From contig NZ_CAJTSC010000084.1 of assembly GCF_910578895.1 (NCBI RefSeq), forward strand, positions 1 through 9,549: DNA of 9,549 bases. Reading direction: 5' to 3'. Shown one piece after another: positions 1-5,828 of the stretch. The notes beneath the pieces were generated by a model. The model searched no databases. It saw nothing but the letters and a program-made list of their open reading frames with translations, and had not been told where the DNA came from. A program made the translations under genes and the position numbers. Every line of letters begins with the position of its first letter. Position 1 is the first letter of the stretch. Origin of the DNA: an uncultured Bacteroides sp. (GTDB taxonomy: Bacteria > Bacteroidota > Bacteroidia > Bacteroidales > Bacteroidaceae).

Positions 1-72
1 TACACCAAAGATAGGGGTTTTAACTAATTCCCCCAAGTTTTCAAACTGAACCTTTTTTATAAATTCAAACAT
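1..72 (-). CDS. Partial hypothetical reading frame running off the left edge
   Basis: An ATG at 72 (minus strand) opens a frame with no stop through base 1, giving 24 residues that begin MFEFIKKVQFENLGELVKT. The frame is also open upstream of this ATG, back to a TGA inside the tRNA terminator, so a GTG or TTG start is possible. I prefer the ATG because a promoter-like pair (115-145) lies just upstream and the longer version would begin in the terminator. The fragment is too short to assign a family. A gene starting just beyond the 3' end of a tRNA is a common position for an integrase, but nothing visible shows that here. Confidence 0.35.
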   Translation of the reverse strand, partial: MFEFIKKVQFENLGELVKTPIFGV

Positions 73-114
73 AGTATGCGCCGATGCTTCTTTACGTTGG
101 TCTTTCTTTTTGTG

Positions 115-145
115 CAAAATCTGTGCAAATGCCCTTAAAAACAAA
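115..145 (-). promoter_or_regulatory. Possible promoter for the left-edge reading frame
   Basis: On the minus strand a TTTG (142-145) lies 19 bases before AGATTTTG (115-122). The spacing matches the Bacteroidetes -33/-7 arrangement, but the -7 box matches only the TTTG half of TAnnTTTG. The sequence TGTGCAAA occurs twice here (111-118 and 122-129), 11 bases apart, as a direct repeat. This is a weak call; it overlaps the end of the tRNA terminator. Confidence 0.25.
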
Positions 146-162
146 AAAGACACTCAAGAGTG
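136..162 (-). terminator. Rho-independent terminator of the tRNA-Met transcript
   Basis: Read on the minus strand, CACTC-TT-GAGTG (151-162) forms a 5-bp hairpin followed at once by TCTTTTTTGTTTTT (136-149). It lies about 40 bases past the tRNA 3' end, so it would end a monocistronic tRNA transcript. A second short inverted repeat (AAACTT-TT-AAGTTT, 188-201) sits directly after the tRNA and may mark 3' processing, though that is speculative. Confidence 0.6.
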
Positions 163-203
163 GAAGCCTCTCAAATGCCTTATGTCTAAACTTTTAAGTT
201 TTG

Positions 204-277
204 TAGCGGGACCCGGGATTGAACCGGGGACCTCATGATTATGAATCATGCGCTCTAACCAGCTGAGCTATCCCGCC
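204..277 (-). tRNA. tRNA-Met (anticodon CAU, elongator type)
   Basis: The minus strand folds as a complete 74-base cloverleaf. The acceptor is GGCGGGA pairing with TCCCGCT (first pair G-U), the D arm contains AGCTCAGCTGGTTAGAGC, and the anticodon stem CATGA/TCATG encloses the loop TTCATAA with anticodon CAT. The T arm is CCCGG-TTCAATC-CCGGG and the discriminator base is A. CCA is not encoded (the next bases are CAA), so it must be added after transcription. A CAT anticodon can also belong to tRNA-Ile2, whose C is converted to lysidine. The overall sequence resembles the elongator tRNA-Met of Bacteroides more than initiator tRNA, because it lacks three consecutive G-C pairs in the anticodon stem. 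The gene stands alone between its own promoter and terminator. Confidence 0.95.
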
Positions 278-298
278 ATCATTTCTTGATTGCGGGTG

Positions 299-329
299 CA
301 AAGATATAGCTTTTATTTAAACTACCAAA
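299..329 (-). promoter_or_regulatory. Promoter of the tRNA-Met gene (Bacteroidetes sigma type)
   Basis: On the minus strand TTTG (326-329) is followed after exactly 19 bases by TATCTTTG (299-306), a perfect TAnnTTTG -7 box. The expected start lies near 292-295, about 15-18 bases before the mature tRNA 5' end, which leaves a short leader for RNase P to remove. This is the best consensus promoter in the window. Confidence 0.8.
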
Positions 330-475
330 ACTTTTTTGTTTATTTTCTGTTGTTTATTTTGTCATTTGGATGAAGAAAAAGAGTTCGCTTCTTTTTTTTG
401 AAATGATATTGTATAACATTATCAGTACTTTAGCGTGCTGTTGTAGTATAAGACTGAATGAAATAATGAATTATT

Positions 476-495
476 TTTTTTCTAATTAGAAAAAA
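476..495. repeat. Perfect 20-bp AT-rich palindrome upstream of the START-like gene
   Basis: The palindrome is TTTTTT-C-TAATTA-G-AAAAAA, with no spacer at its centre. It ends 5 bases before the -7-like box at 501-508, so it occupies the spacer of the presumed promoter. That is a natural position for an operator, but A/T runs make chance palindromes likely in this AT-rich gap. No regulator gene is adjacent. Confidence 0.5.
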
Positions 496-500
496 GTATT

Positions 501-508
501 TATCTTGG
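501..508 (+). promoter_or_regulatory. -7-like box before the START-like gene
   Basis: TATCTTGG matches TAnnTTTG except for one base. It lies 27 bases before the chosen ATG at 536, a distance like that of the other promoters here. No TTTG occurs at the usual distance upstream. Confidence 0.35.
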
Positions 509-535
509 GTGGCACAATAAAAAGTAGAATTGACT

Positions 536-922
536 ATGGAAAGAAAAAAAATACATTTGGAGTATCTTTTGAATGCGACTTCTAAAAGTATTCTTTGGAC
601 AGCAATAAGCACTCCTACCGGTTTGGAAGGATGGTTTGCAGACAGGGTTCAATCGGATGACAAGACCGTCTCCTTCTTTTGGGGGAAAACGGAAAGGCGC
701 GATGCCGAGATTATTGCTTTGCGGGCATACTCTTTTATCCGTTTTCACTGGCTTGACGATGAGAACCCACGCGAGTATTTTGAATTAAAGATGACAAATA
801 GCGAATTGACCAATGATTTTGTGCTTGAGATAACTGATTTCACCAATACAGATGAAGTAAACGATTTATGTGAATTGTGGGAATCTCAGGTAGATACTTT
901 GCGCAGAACATGTGGTTTTTAG
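536..922 (+). CDS. START-like domain protein (SRPBCC superfamily)
   Basis: This 128-residue protein belongs, by overall pattern, to the START/AHSA1-like helix-grip fold group widespread in Bacteroidetes. These are small cytoplasmic proteins with a hydrophobic cavity and usually no known ligand. An opening strand (KIHLEYLLNATSKSIL, residues 5-20) leads into the characteristic 'thing-as-W' helix (TPTGLEGWFAD, 27-37). Alternating strands follow (about 43-100), and a long C-terminal helix (107-125) ends in RRTCGF. There is no signal peptide or membrane segment. I chose the ATG at 536; a TTG six bases upstream (530) is in frame but less likely. The gene stands alone: the next gene has its own promoter, starting within 20 bases of the stop codon. 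Exact function is unknown. Confidence 0.88.
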   Translation: MERKKIHLEYLLNATSKSILWTAISTPTGLEGWFADRVQSDDKTVSFFWGKTERRDAEIIALRAYSFIRFHWLDDENPREYFELKMTNSELTNDFVLEITDFTNTDEVNDLCELWESQVDTLRRTCGF

Positions 923-940
923 TTAACTTTCAATTAAAAA

Positions 941-972
941 TTTCCCGTACTCCCTTTTTTGTGCTACTTTTG
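941..972 (+). promoter_or_regulatory. Promoter of the lptF-ribBA transcript
   Basis: TACTTTTG (965-972) is a full match to the -7 box TAnnTTTG, and TTTC (941-944) lies 20 bases before it, one base off the -33 TTTG. Transcription should start near 977-980, after the in-frame GTG at 972. This supports the ATG at 999 as the real start of the permease gene. Confidence 0.65.
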
Positions 973-998
973 TGCGTTTATTGCATGAAACAAGTAAA

Positions 999-2906
999 AT
1001 GCTGCGCATAAAAAAGTTAGATATATTTATATTAAAGAGCTTTTGCATGCTCTTTATGGGCACTTTTTTCATTTGCCTGTTCATCTTCATATTACAGTTT
1101 CTGTGGAAATACGTAGATGAAATGGTAGGGAAAGGATTGGAAATTAGTATTCTTGCCCAGTTTTTTTTCTATTCCGCGTTGAGATTGGTTCCAATTTCAT
1201 TGCCCTTGGCTATCCTGTTGGCAGCTCTCATTACTTTTGGAAATTTCGGAGAGCGTTTTGAATTGTTGGCAATGAAAGCGGCCGGTATTTCTTTGCTGAA
1301 AATTATGCGCCCGTTAATTGTATTCATTACTATTATATCTTGCGTTTCCTTCTATTTTCAGAATGTGATCGGACCACAGGCTGAAGTCAAGCTTTGGACA
1401 TTATTGATTTCAATGAAACAGAAATCACCGGAGGTGGACATTCCGGAGGGCGTGTTTTATGACGAAATAGACGGGTATAATTTATATGTGAAACATAAAA
1501 ATCGTAAGACAGGTGTACTGTACGATGTGTTGATTTATAACTTTGAGAAAGGATTTGAGAATGCGCAAATAATTAAAGCGGATTCCGGCAAATTGGAGAT
1601 GACGGCAGACAAGCAGCATCTTTATCTGCACCTTTACAGCGGTGAACAGTTCGAAAACCTGAAGTCGCAGAGTATGAGCCAGAAGAATGTGCCCTATCGG
1701 CGGGAGACTTTCATTGAGAAGCATGCGATTATAGAATTCGATTCGGACTTCAATATGGTAGATGCAGGATTTATGAACAACCAGTCCAACAGTAAGAACA
1801 TGAGAATGTTGCAGGCCGGTATTGACTCTATGAAGGTACAGAATGACAGTGTCGGGCGTGCTTATTATAAGGAGGCTATGGCTGGCACTTATAAAGTCAC
1901 TTCCAACACCTTGAGCAAGGCAGATACGATGAAGATAGAGTCTGCCCGTCTGGACAATTACGATGTGGATAGCCTGTTCAATGCGGCTACTTTGATGCAG
2001 AAACAAAAGATTATATCTACAGCTGTAAGTCGTGCGGAGAGCGCGGCAAGTGACTGGAGTTTTAAGGGGTTCAATATATCGCAGACGGAAATAAGCTTGC
2101 GGCGTCATATGACTTCCTGGCACGAGAAACTGACACTCTCATTAGCCTGCCTTATCTTCTTTTTTATTGGTGCACCGTTGGGAGGTATTATTCGTAAAGG
2201 AGGATTGGGTATGCCGGTGATAGTGTCTGTACTTATTTTCATTATCTATTACATTATTAATAATACGGGTTTTAAAATGGCTCGTGACGGTAAATGGATT
2301 GTATGGATGGGTATGTGGACCAGCACGGCAGTATTGGCACCGTTGGGTGCATTCCTTACCTATAAGTCCAATAACGATTCGGTGGTGCTGAATGCCGATG
2401 CTTATATCAATTGGTTTAAGAAGATAGCAGGTATCCGTAGTGTCCGCCACCTGTTCCGTAAAGAGGTGATTATCCACGACCCGGATTATGTCCGTTTGCC
2501 GGGCGAACTTCAACAACTGTCGGCAGATTGCCGTGCGTATGCCGAAAAGAAAGCTTTGAAGCGAGCGCCCAATTATTTCAGATTGTGGATGGATGATACG
2601 CCGCATGACGAGGAAGTAACGGCAATCAATGACCGGATGGAGGCTTTGATAGATGAAATGTCCAATACAAAATCCGTAGCGTTGCTGACGGCATTGAATC
2701 GTTATCCCGTTATAGCCGTTCATGCCCATGTGCGCCCTTTCCGTAATTACTGGCTGAATATGTTGTGTGGAGTGATAGTTCCTGTCGGTTTGTTTTTCTA
2801 TTTTCGTATTTGGGCATTCCGTATCCGGTTGAATAAGGATATGGCGCGGATTATCCGTACAAACGAGGAGATTCAGAATATCATAAAAGTCAATCAGAAC
2901 AAATAA
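999..2906 (+). CDS. lptF: LptF/LptG-family lipopolysaccharide export permease with C-terminal extension
   Basis: This is a 635-residue inner-membrane permease of the YjgP/YjgQ family. With LptB ATPase, LptF and LptG extract lipopolysaccharide and feed it to the periplasmic Lpt bridge. Three N-terminal membrane segments (about 12-36, 52-80, 103-122) include the family pattern RLVPISLPLAILLAALITFG and the FERFELLAMKAAGIS coupling stretch. A periplasmic region follows (about 125-375), then segments near 378-397, 404-424 and 434-457 with IGAPLGGIIRKGGLG. Unlike the roughly 360-residue E. coli proteins, it continues with a soluble segment (about 465-580) and another membrane helix (about 584-606). 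Bacteroidetes members are often longer than the E. coli ones. F and G cannot be told apart from this sequence, so the symbol is provisional. The start at 999 follows from the promoter at 941-972. ribBA begins 14 bases after the stop. Confidence 0.9.
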   Translation: MLRIKKLDIFILKSFCMLFMGTFFICLFIFILQFLWKYVDEMVGKGLEISILAQFFFYSALRLVPISLPLAILLAALITFGNFGERFELLAMKAAGISLLKIMRPLIVFITIISCVSFYFQNVIGPQAEVKLWTLLISMKQKSPEVDIPEGVFYDEIDGYNLYVKHKNRKTGVLYDVLIYNFEKGFENAQIIKADSGKLEMTADKQHLYLHLYSGEQFENLKSQSMSQKNVPYRRETFIEKHAIIEFDSDFNMVDAGFMNNQSNSKNMRMLQAGIDSMKVQNDSVGRAYYKEAMAGTYKVTSNTLSKADTMKIESARLDNYDVDSLFNAATLMQKQKIISTAVSRAESAASDWSFKGFNISQTEISLRRHMTSWHEKLTLSLACLIFFFIGAPLGGIIRKGGLGMPVIVSVLIFIIYYIINNTGFKMARDGKWIVWMGMWTSTAVLAPLGAFLTYKSNNDSVVLNADAYINWFKKIAGIRSVRHLFRKEVIIHDPDYVRLPGELQQLSADCRAYAEKKALKRAPNYFRLWMDDTPHDEEVTAINDRMEALIDEMSNTKSVALLTALNRYPVIAVHAHVRPFRNYWLNMLCGVIVPVGLFFYFRIWAFRIRLNKDMARIIRTNEEIQNIIKVNQNK

Positions 2907-2920
2907 TAAAGAATAAATAT

Positions 2921-4135
2921 ATGGAGAAAGTAAAGTTGGATACGATAGAAGAAGCCATTGAGGATTTCAAGGCAGGTAATTTCGTGATTGTAGTCGATGA
3001 TGAAGATCGTGAAAATGAAGGTGACTTGATTATCGCAGCCGAAAAGATAACACCGGAGAAAGTGAACTTCATGTTGAAGCATGCGCGTGGCGTGTTGTGT
3101 GCACCGGTTACGGTATCGCGTTGCCATGAGTTGGATTTGCCTCACCAGGTGACTGACAATACCTCTGTATTGGGGACTCCTTTTACAGTGACTATTGATA
3201 AACTGGAAGGCTGTTCGACCGGTGTCTCTGCTGCAGACCGTGCCGCAACTATTCAGGCGTTGGCTGATCCGGCTTCTACTCCGGCTACTTTCGGTCGCCC
3301 CGGACACATCAATCCGTTGTATGCGCAGGAAAAAGGGGTGTTGCGCCGTGCCGGCCATACCGAAGCTACGATTGATATGTGCCGTTTATCCGGTTTTTAT
3401 CCTGCCGGCGCACTGATGGAGATTATGAATGAAGACGGAACGATGGCGCGCCTGCCCGAATTGCGTAAGATGGCGGATGAGTATAATTTGAAACTGATTT
3501 CTATCCGCGACATGATAGCCTATCGTTTGCAACAGGAGTCTATCGTGGAAAAAGGCGTGGAGGTGGATATGCCGACAGGGCATGGACATTTTCGTCTCAT
3601 TCCTTTCCGCCAGAAATCCAATGGTTTGGAGCATGTAGCTTTATTCAAGGGTACGTGGGCACCCGATGAACCTGTGCTGGTGCGTGTGCACTCTTCTTGT
3701 GCCACGGGAGATATCTTCGGCTCTATGCGTTGCGATTGCGGCGAGCAGTTGCATAAGGCTATGGAGATGATTGAGAAAGCCGGTAAAGGAGTTGTTGTCT
3801 ATCTCAATCAGGAAGGACGCGGTATCGGTCTAATGGAAAAAATGAAAGCATATAAACTCCAGGAAGACGGTATGGATACGGTAGATGCCAATATTTGTCT
3901 CGGACATCTGGCAGACGAGCGTGATTACGGTGTGGGTGCTCAAATCCTGCGTGAACTTGGTGTGCATAAGATGCGTCTGCTTACAAACAACCCGGTGAAA
4001 CGTGTCGGTCTGGAAGCCTATGGTTTGGAGATTGTAGAGAATGTGCCGGTTGAAACAACCCCGAATCAATATAACGAACGTTACCTGCGTACAAAGAAAG
4101 AACGTATGGGGCATACGCTTCACTTCAATAAGTAA
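2921..4135 (+). CDS. ribBA: Bifunctional 3,4-dihydroxy-2-butanone-4-phosphate synthase / GTP cyclohydrolase II
   Basis: This 404-residue cytoplasmic enzyme supplies both precursors of riboflavin: ribulose 5-phosphate to dihydroxybutanone phosphate, and GTP to the diaminopyrimidine. The N-terminal RibB domain (about 1-200) has the acidic loop DDEDRENEGDL (26-36), RPGH (126-129), and H146 and E167 in positions equal to E. coli H153 and E174. The C-terminal RibA domain (about 205-400) has zinc ligands C260, C271 and C273, the NQEGRGIG loop (296-303), and Y311, D332 and R334 matching the E. coli catalytic residues. Both halves therefore look active, unlike fusions in which one half has decayed. 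The gene lies 14 bases after lptF, so it probably shares that transcript. No FMN riboswitch fits in the gap, and no other rib genes are present. Confidence 0.97.
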   Translation: MEKVKLDTIEEAIEDFKAGNFVIVVDDEDRENEGDLIIAAEKITPEKVNFMLKHARGVLCAPVTVSRCHELDLPHQVTDNTSVLGTPFTVTIDKLEGCSTGVSAADRAATIQALADPASTPATFGRPGHINPLYAQEKGVLRRAGHTEATIDMCRLSGFYPAGALMEIMNEDGTMARLPELRKMADEYNLKLISIRDMIAYRLQQESIVEKGVEVDMPTGHGHFRLIPFRQKSNGLEHVALFKGTWAPDEPVLVRVHSSCATGDIFGSMRCDCGEQLHKAMEMIEKAGKGVVVYLNQEGRGIGLMEKMKAYKLQEDGMDTVDANICLGHLADERDYGVGAQILRELGVHKMRLLTNNPVKRVGLEAYGLEIVENVPVETTPNQYNERYLRTKKERMGHTLHFNK

Positions 4136-4216
4136 CTGTCTTTTTGTTTTAATATATTGAAGAAATTTGCTTATTTTGCAACCGGATTTATGTAATAACT
4201 ATTAAATAGAAATAAG

Positions 4217-5410
4217 ATGAATCAATTATCAGATCGTTTGAACAGCTTGTCGCCTTCCGCGACACTGGCTATGTCTCAGAAAAGCGCTGAGTTGAAAGCT
4301 CAAGGCGTGGATGTAATTAACTTGAGTGTCGGAGAACCTGATTTTAATACGCCCGACCATATAAAGGAGGCAGCAAAAAAGGCGATAGACGATAACTTCT
4401 CTCGCTATTCGCCCGTTCCGGGTTATCCGGCATTGCGTAATGCCATCGTAGAGAAATTAAAGAAAGAGAACGGTCTGGAATATACGGCAGCACAAATTTC
4501 TTGTGCCAATGGTGCCAAACAATCGGTTTGTAATGCGATTTTAGTACTGGTAAACCCGGGCGATGAGGTAATCGTACCTGCTCCGTATTGGGTTAGTTAT
4601 CCTGAGATGGTGAAATTGGCAGAAGGTAAGCCGGTGATTGTTACGGCAGGTATCGAGCAGGATTTCAAGATTACGCCTGCCCAGTTGGAAGCTGCTATTA
4701 CACCGAAGACCAAAGCTCTGATTCTTTGCTCTCCCTCCAATCCTACCGGCTCTGTATACAGCAAGGAAGAACTTGCCGGATTGGTTGCCGTATTGGCAAA
4801 ACATCCGCAGATAGTTGTTATAGCCGATGAAATCTATGAACATATCAATTACATCGGCAAGCACCAGAGCATAGCGCAATTCCCCGAAATGAAAGAGCGT
4901 ACCGTGATTGTAAATGGTGTTTCCAAAGCGTATGCCATGACCGGTTGGCGTATCGGTTTCATTGCCGGACCGGAATGGATTGTAAAAGCTTGTAACAAAT
5001 TGCAAGGACAGTATACCTCAGGACCATGTTCTGTGTCTCAGAAAGCAGCTGAAGTTGCTTATACGGGAACGCAAGCTCCGGTGGAGGAAATGCGTAAAGC
5101 TTTCGAACGTCGTCGTGACCTCATCGTGAAGCTGGCTAAGGAAGTGCCGGGATTTGAAGTGAACGTGCCGGAAGGGGCTTTCTACCTGTTCCCGAAGTGC
5201 AGTTCTTTCTTTGGCAAATCTGCCGGTGACCGTAAGATTGAGAATTCGGATGATTTGGCTATGTACTTGCTGGAAGTCGCTCATGTGGCATGTGTGGGCG
5301 GTACATCGTTTGGTGCTCCCGAATGTATCCGTATGAGCTATGCTACCAGTGACGAGAATATAGTGGAAGCTATTCGCCGCATCAAGGAGGCGTTGTCGAA
5401 ACTTGCGTAG
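4217..5410 (+). CDS. aspC: PLP-dependent aminotransferase, aspartate aminotransferase type (class I)
   Basis: This 397-residue cytoplasmic protein of the fold-type I aminotransferases most likely interconverts aspartate/2-oxoglutarate and oxaloacetate/glutamate. The opening (LSPSATLAMSQKSAELKAQG) and NLSVGEPDFNTP are typical of the subgroup I-gamma aspartate transaminases. PLP-site residues are visible: N175 in SPSNPTG, D204 and Y207 in ADEIYEH, the Schiff-base lysine K237 in VSKAYAMTGWRIGF, and the carboxylate-binding R372 in IRMSYATSDENI. Length is normal. It follows ribBA by 81 bases. That gap has only a weak -7-like TTATTTTG (4171-4178) and no terminator, so it may be transcribed from its own promoter or by read-through. 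Substrate choice (aspartate, prephenate, aromatic) cannot be fixed from sequence. The shared hairpin at 5434-5467 ends transcription. Confidence 0.93.
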   Translation: MNQLSDRLNSLSPSATLAMSQKSAELKAQGVDVINLSVGEPDFNTPDHIKEAAKKAIDDNFSRYSPVPGYPALRNAIVEKLKKENGLEYTAAQISCANGAKQSVCNAILVLVNPGDEVIVPAPYWVSYPEMVKLAEGKPVIVTAGIEQDFKITPAQLEAAITPKTKALILCSPSNPTGSVYSKEELAGLVAVLAKHPQIVVIADEIYEHINYIGKHQSIAQFPEMKERTVIVNGVSKAYAMTGWRIGFIAGPEWIVKACNKLQGQYTSGPCSVSQKAAEVAYTGTQAPVEEMRKAFERRRDLIVKLAKEVPGFEVNVPEGAFYLFPKCSSFFGKSAGDRKIENSDDLAMYLLEVAHVACVGGTSFGAPECIRMSYATSDENIVEAIRRIKEALSKLA

Positions 5411-5433
5411 TTTCTTTGCGGGTATTGAAATAA

Positions 5434-5467
5434 AAAAGGCTCGGTTTCATTTGAAACCGAGCCTTTT
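5434..5467. terminator. Bidirectional Rho-independent terminator between aspC and the ferredoxin gene
   Basis: A perfect 15-bp stem (AAAAGGCTCGGTTTC with its complement) surrounds a four-base ATTT loop. The A-run on the left and T-run on the right give each direction a U tract, and on the plus strand a further CTCTTTTTC follows. It lies 23 bases after the aspC stop and 20 bases after the convergent ferredoxin stop. Confidence 0.93.
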
Positions 5468-5487
5468 CTCTTTTTCTTAGGATTGTA

Positions 5488-5658
5488 TTATTCTCCCGGA
5501 TGAATTGCTTCAGAAGGGCAAACATCTGCACAAGTACCGCATTCAGTACAAGTTTCAGGGTCGATAGAATAGATATCGCCTTCAGAGATAGCGCCTACCG
5601 GACACTCGTCGATACAAGTTCCGCAAGCGATACAATCGTCACTAATTACGTAAGCCAT
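5488..5658 (-). CDS. 2[4Fe-4S] ferredoxin, 56 residues
   Basis: The minus strand from ATG 5658 to TAA 5488 encodes MAYVISDDCIACGTCIDECP and continues to end in HPGE. Two complete cluster motifs are visible: C9-x2-C12-x2-C15-x3-C19-P and C37-x2-C40-x2-C43-x3-C47-P, the arrangement of small clostridial-type bacterial ferredoxins, each binding two [4Fe-4S] clusters. The protein is small, acidic and cytoplasmic. In anaerobic Bacteroides such ferredoxins carry low-potential electrons for enzymes such as pyruvate:ferredoxin oxidoreductase and the Rnf complex. Which partner uses this copy is not shown. It has its own -7 box (5698-5705) and ends at the shared terminator, so it is probably a single-gene transcript. 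Confidence 0.96.
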   Translation of the reverse strand: MAYVISDDCIACGTCIDECPVGAISEGDIYSIDPETCTECGTCADVCPSEAIHPGE

Positions 5659-5697
5659 TTTCTTTAATTTTTAAATTATTAGTACTAATTTGTCCGG

Positions 5698-5705
5698 CAA
5701 AAATA
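5698..5705 (-). promoter_or_regulatory. -7 box of the ferredoxin gene
   Basis: On the minus strand TATTTTTG matches TAnnTTTG exactly, about 40 bases before the start codon. No clear TTTG lies at the standard -33 distance. A perfect 12-bp palindrome ATTAGTACTAAT (5678-5689) falls in the leader just downstream of the predicted start site. It could be an operator or simply an RNA hairpin. Confidence 0.55.
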
Positions 5706-5828
5706 GCTGTTTTATTCAATACTTGCTATCAATCTTGATTAAAAACGTTTAATTTGTACCTTGTCTAAATAATGACATGGGTGAACGTACATATAATCAG
5801 GCAGTAAACATCGGGTATGCGGACCGGT

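Noticed and set aside
972..998. Upstream GTG start for the permease
   Set aside because: The GTG overlaps the last base of the -7 box, so it lies before the predicted transcription start.
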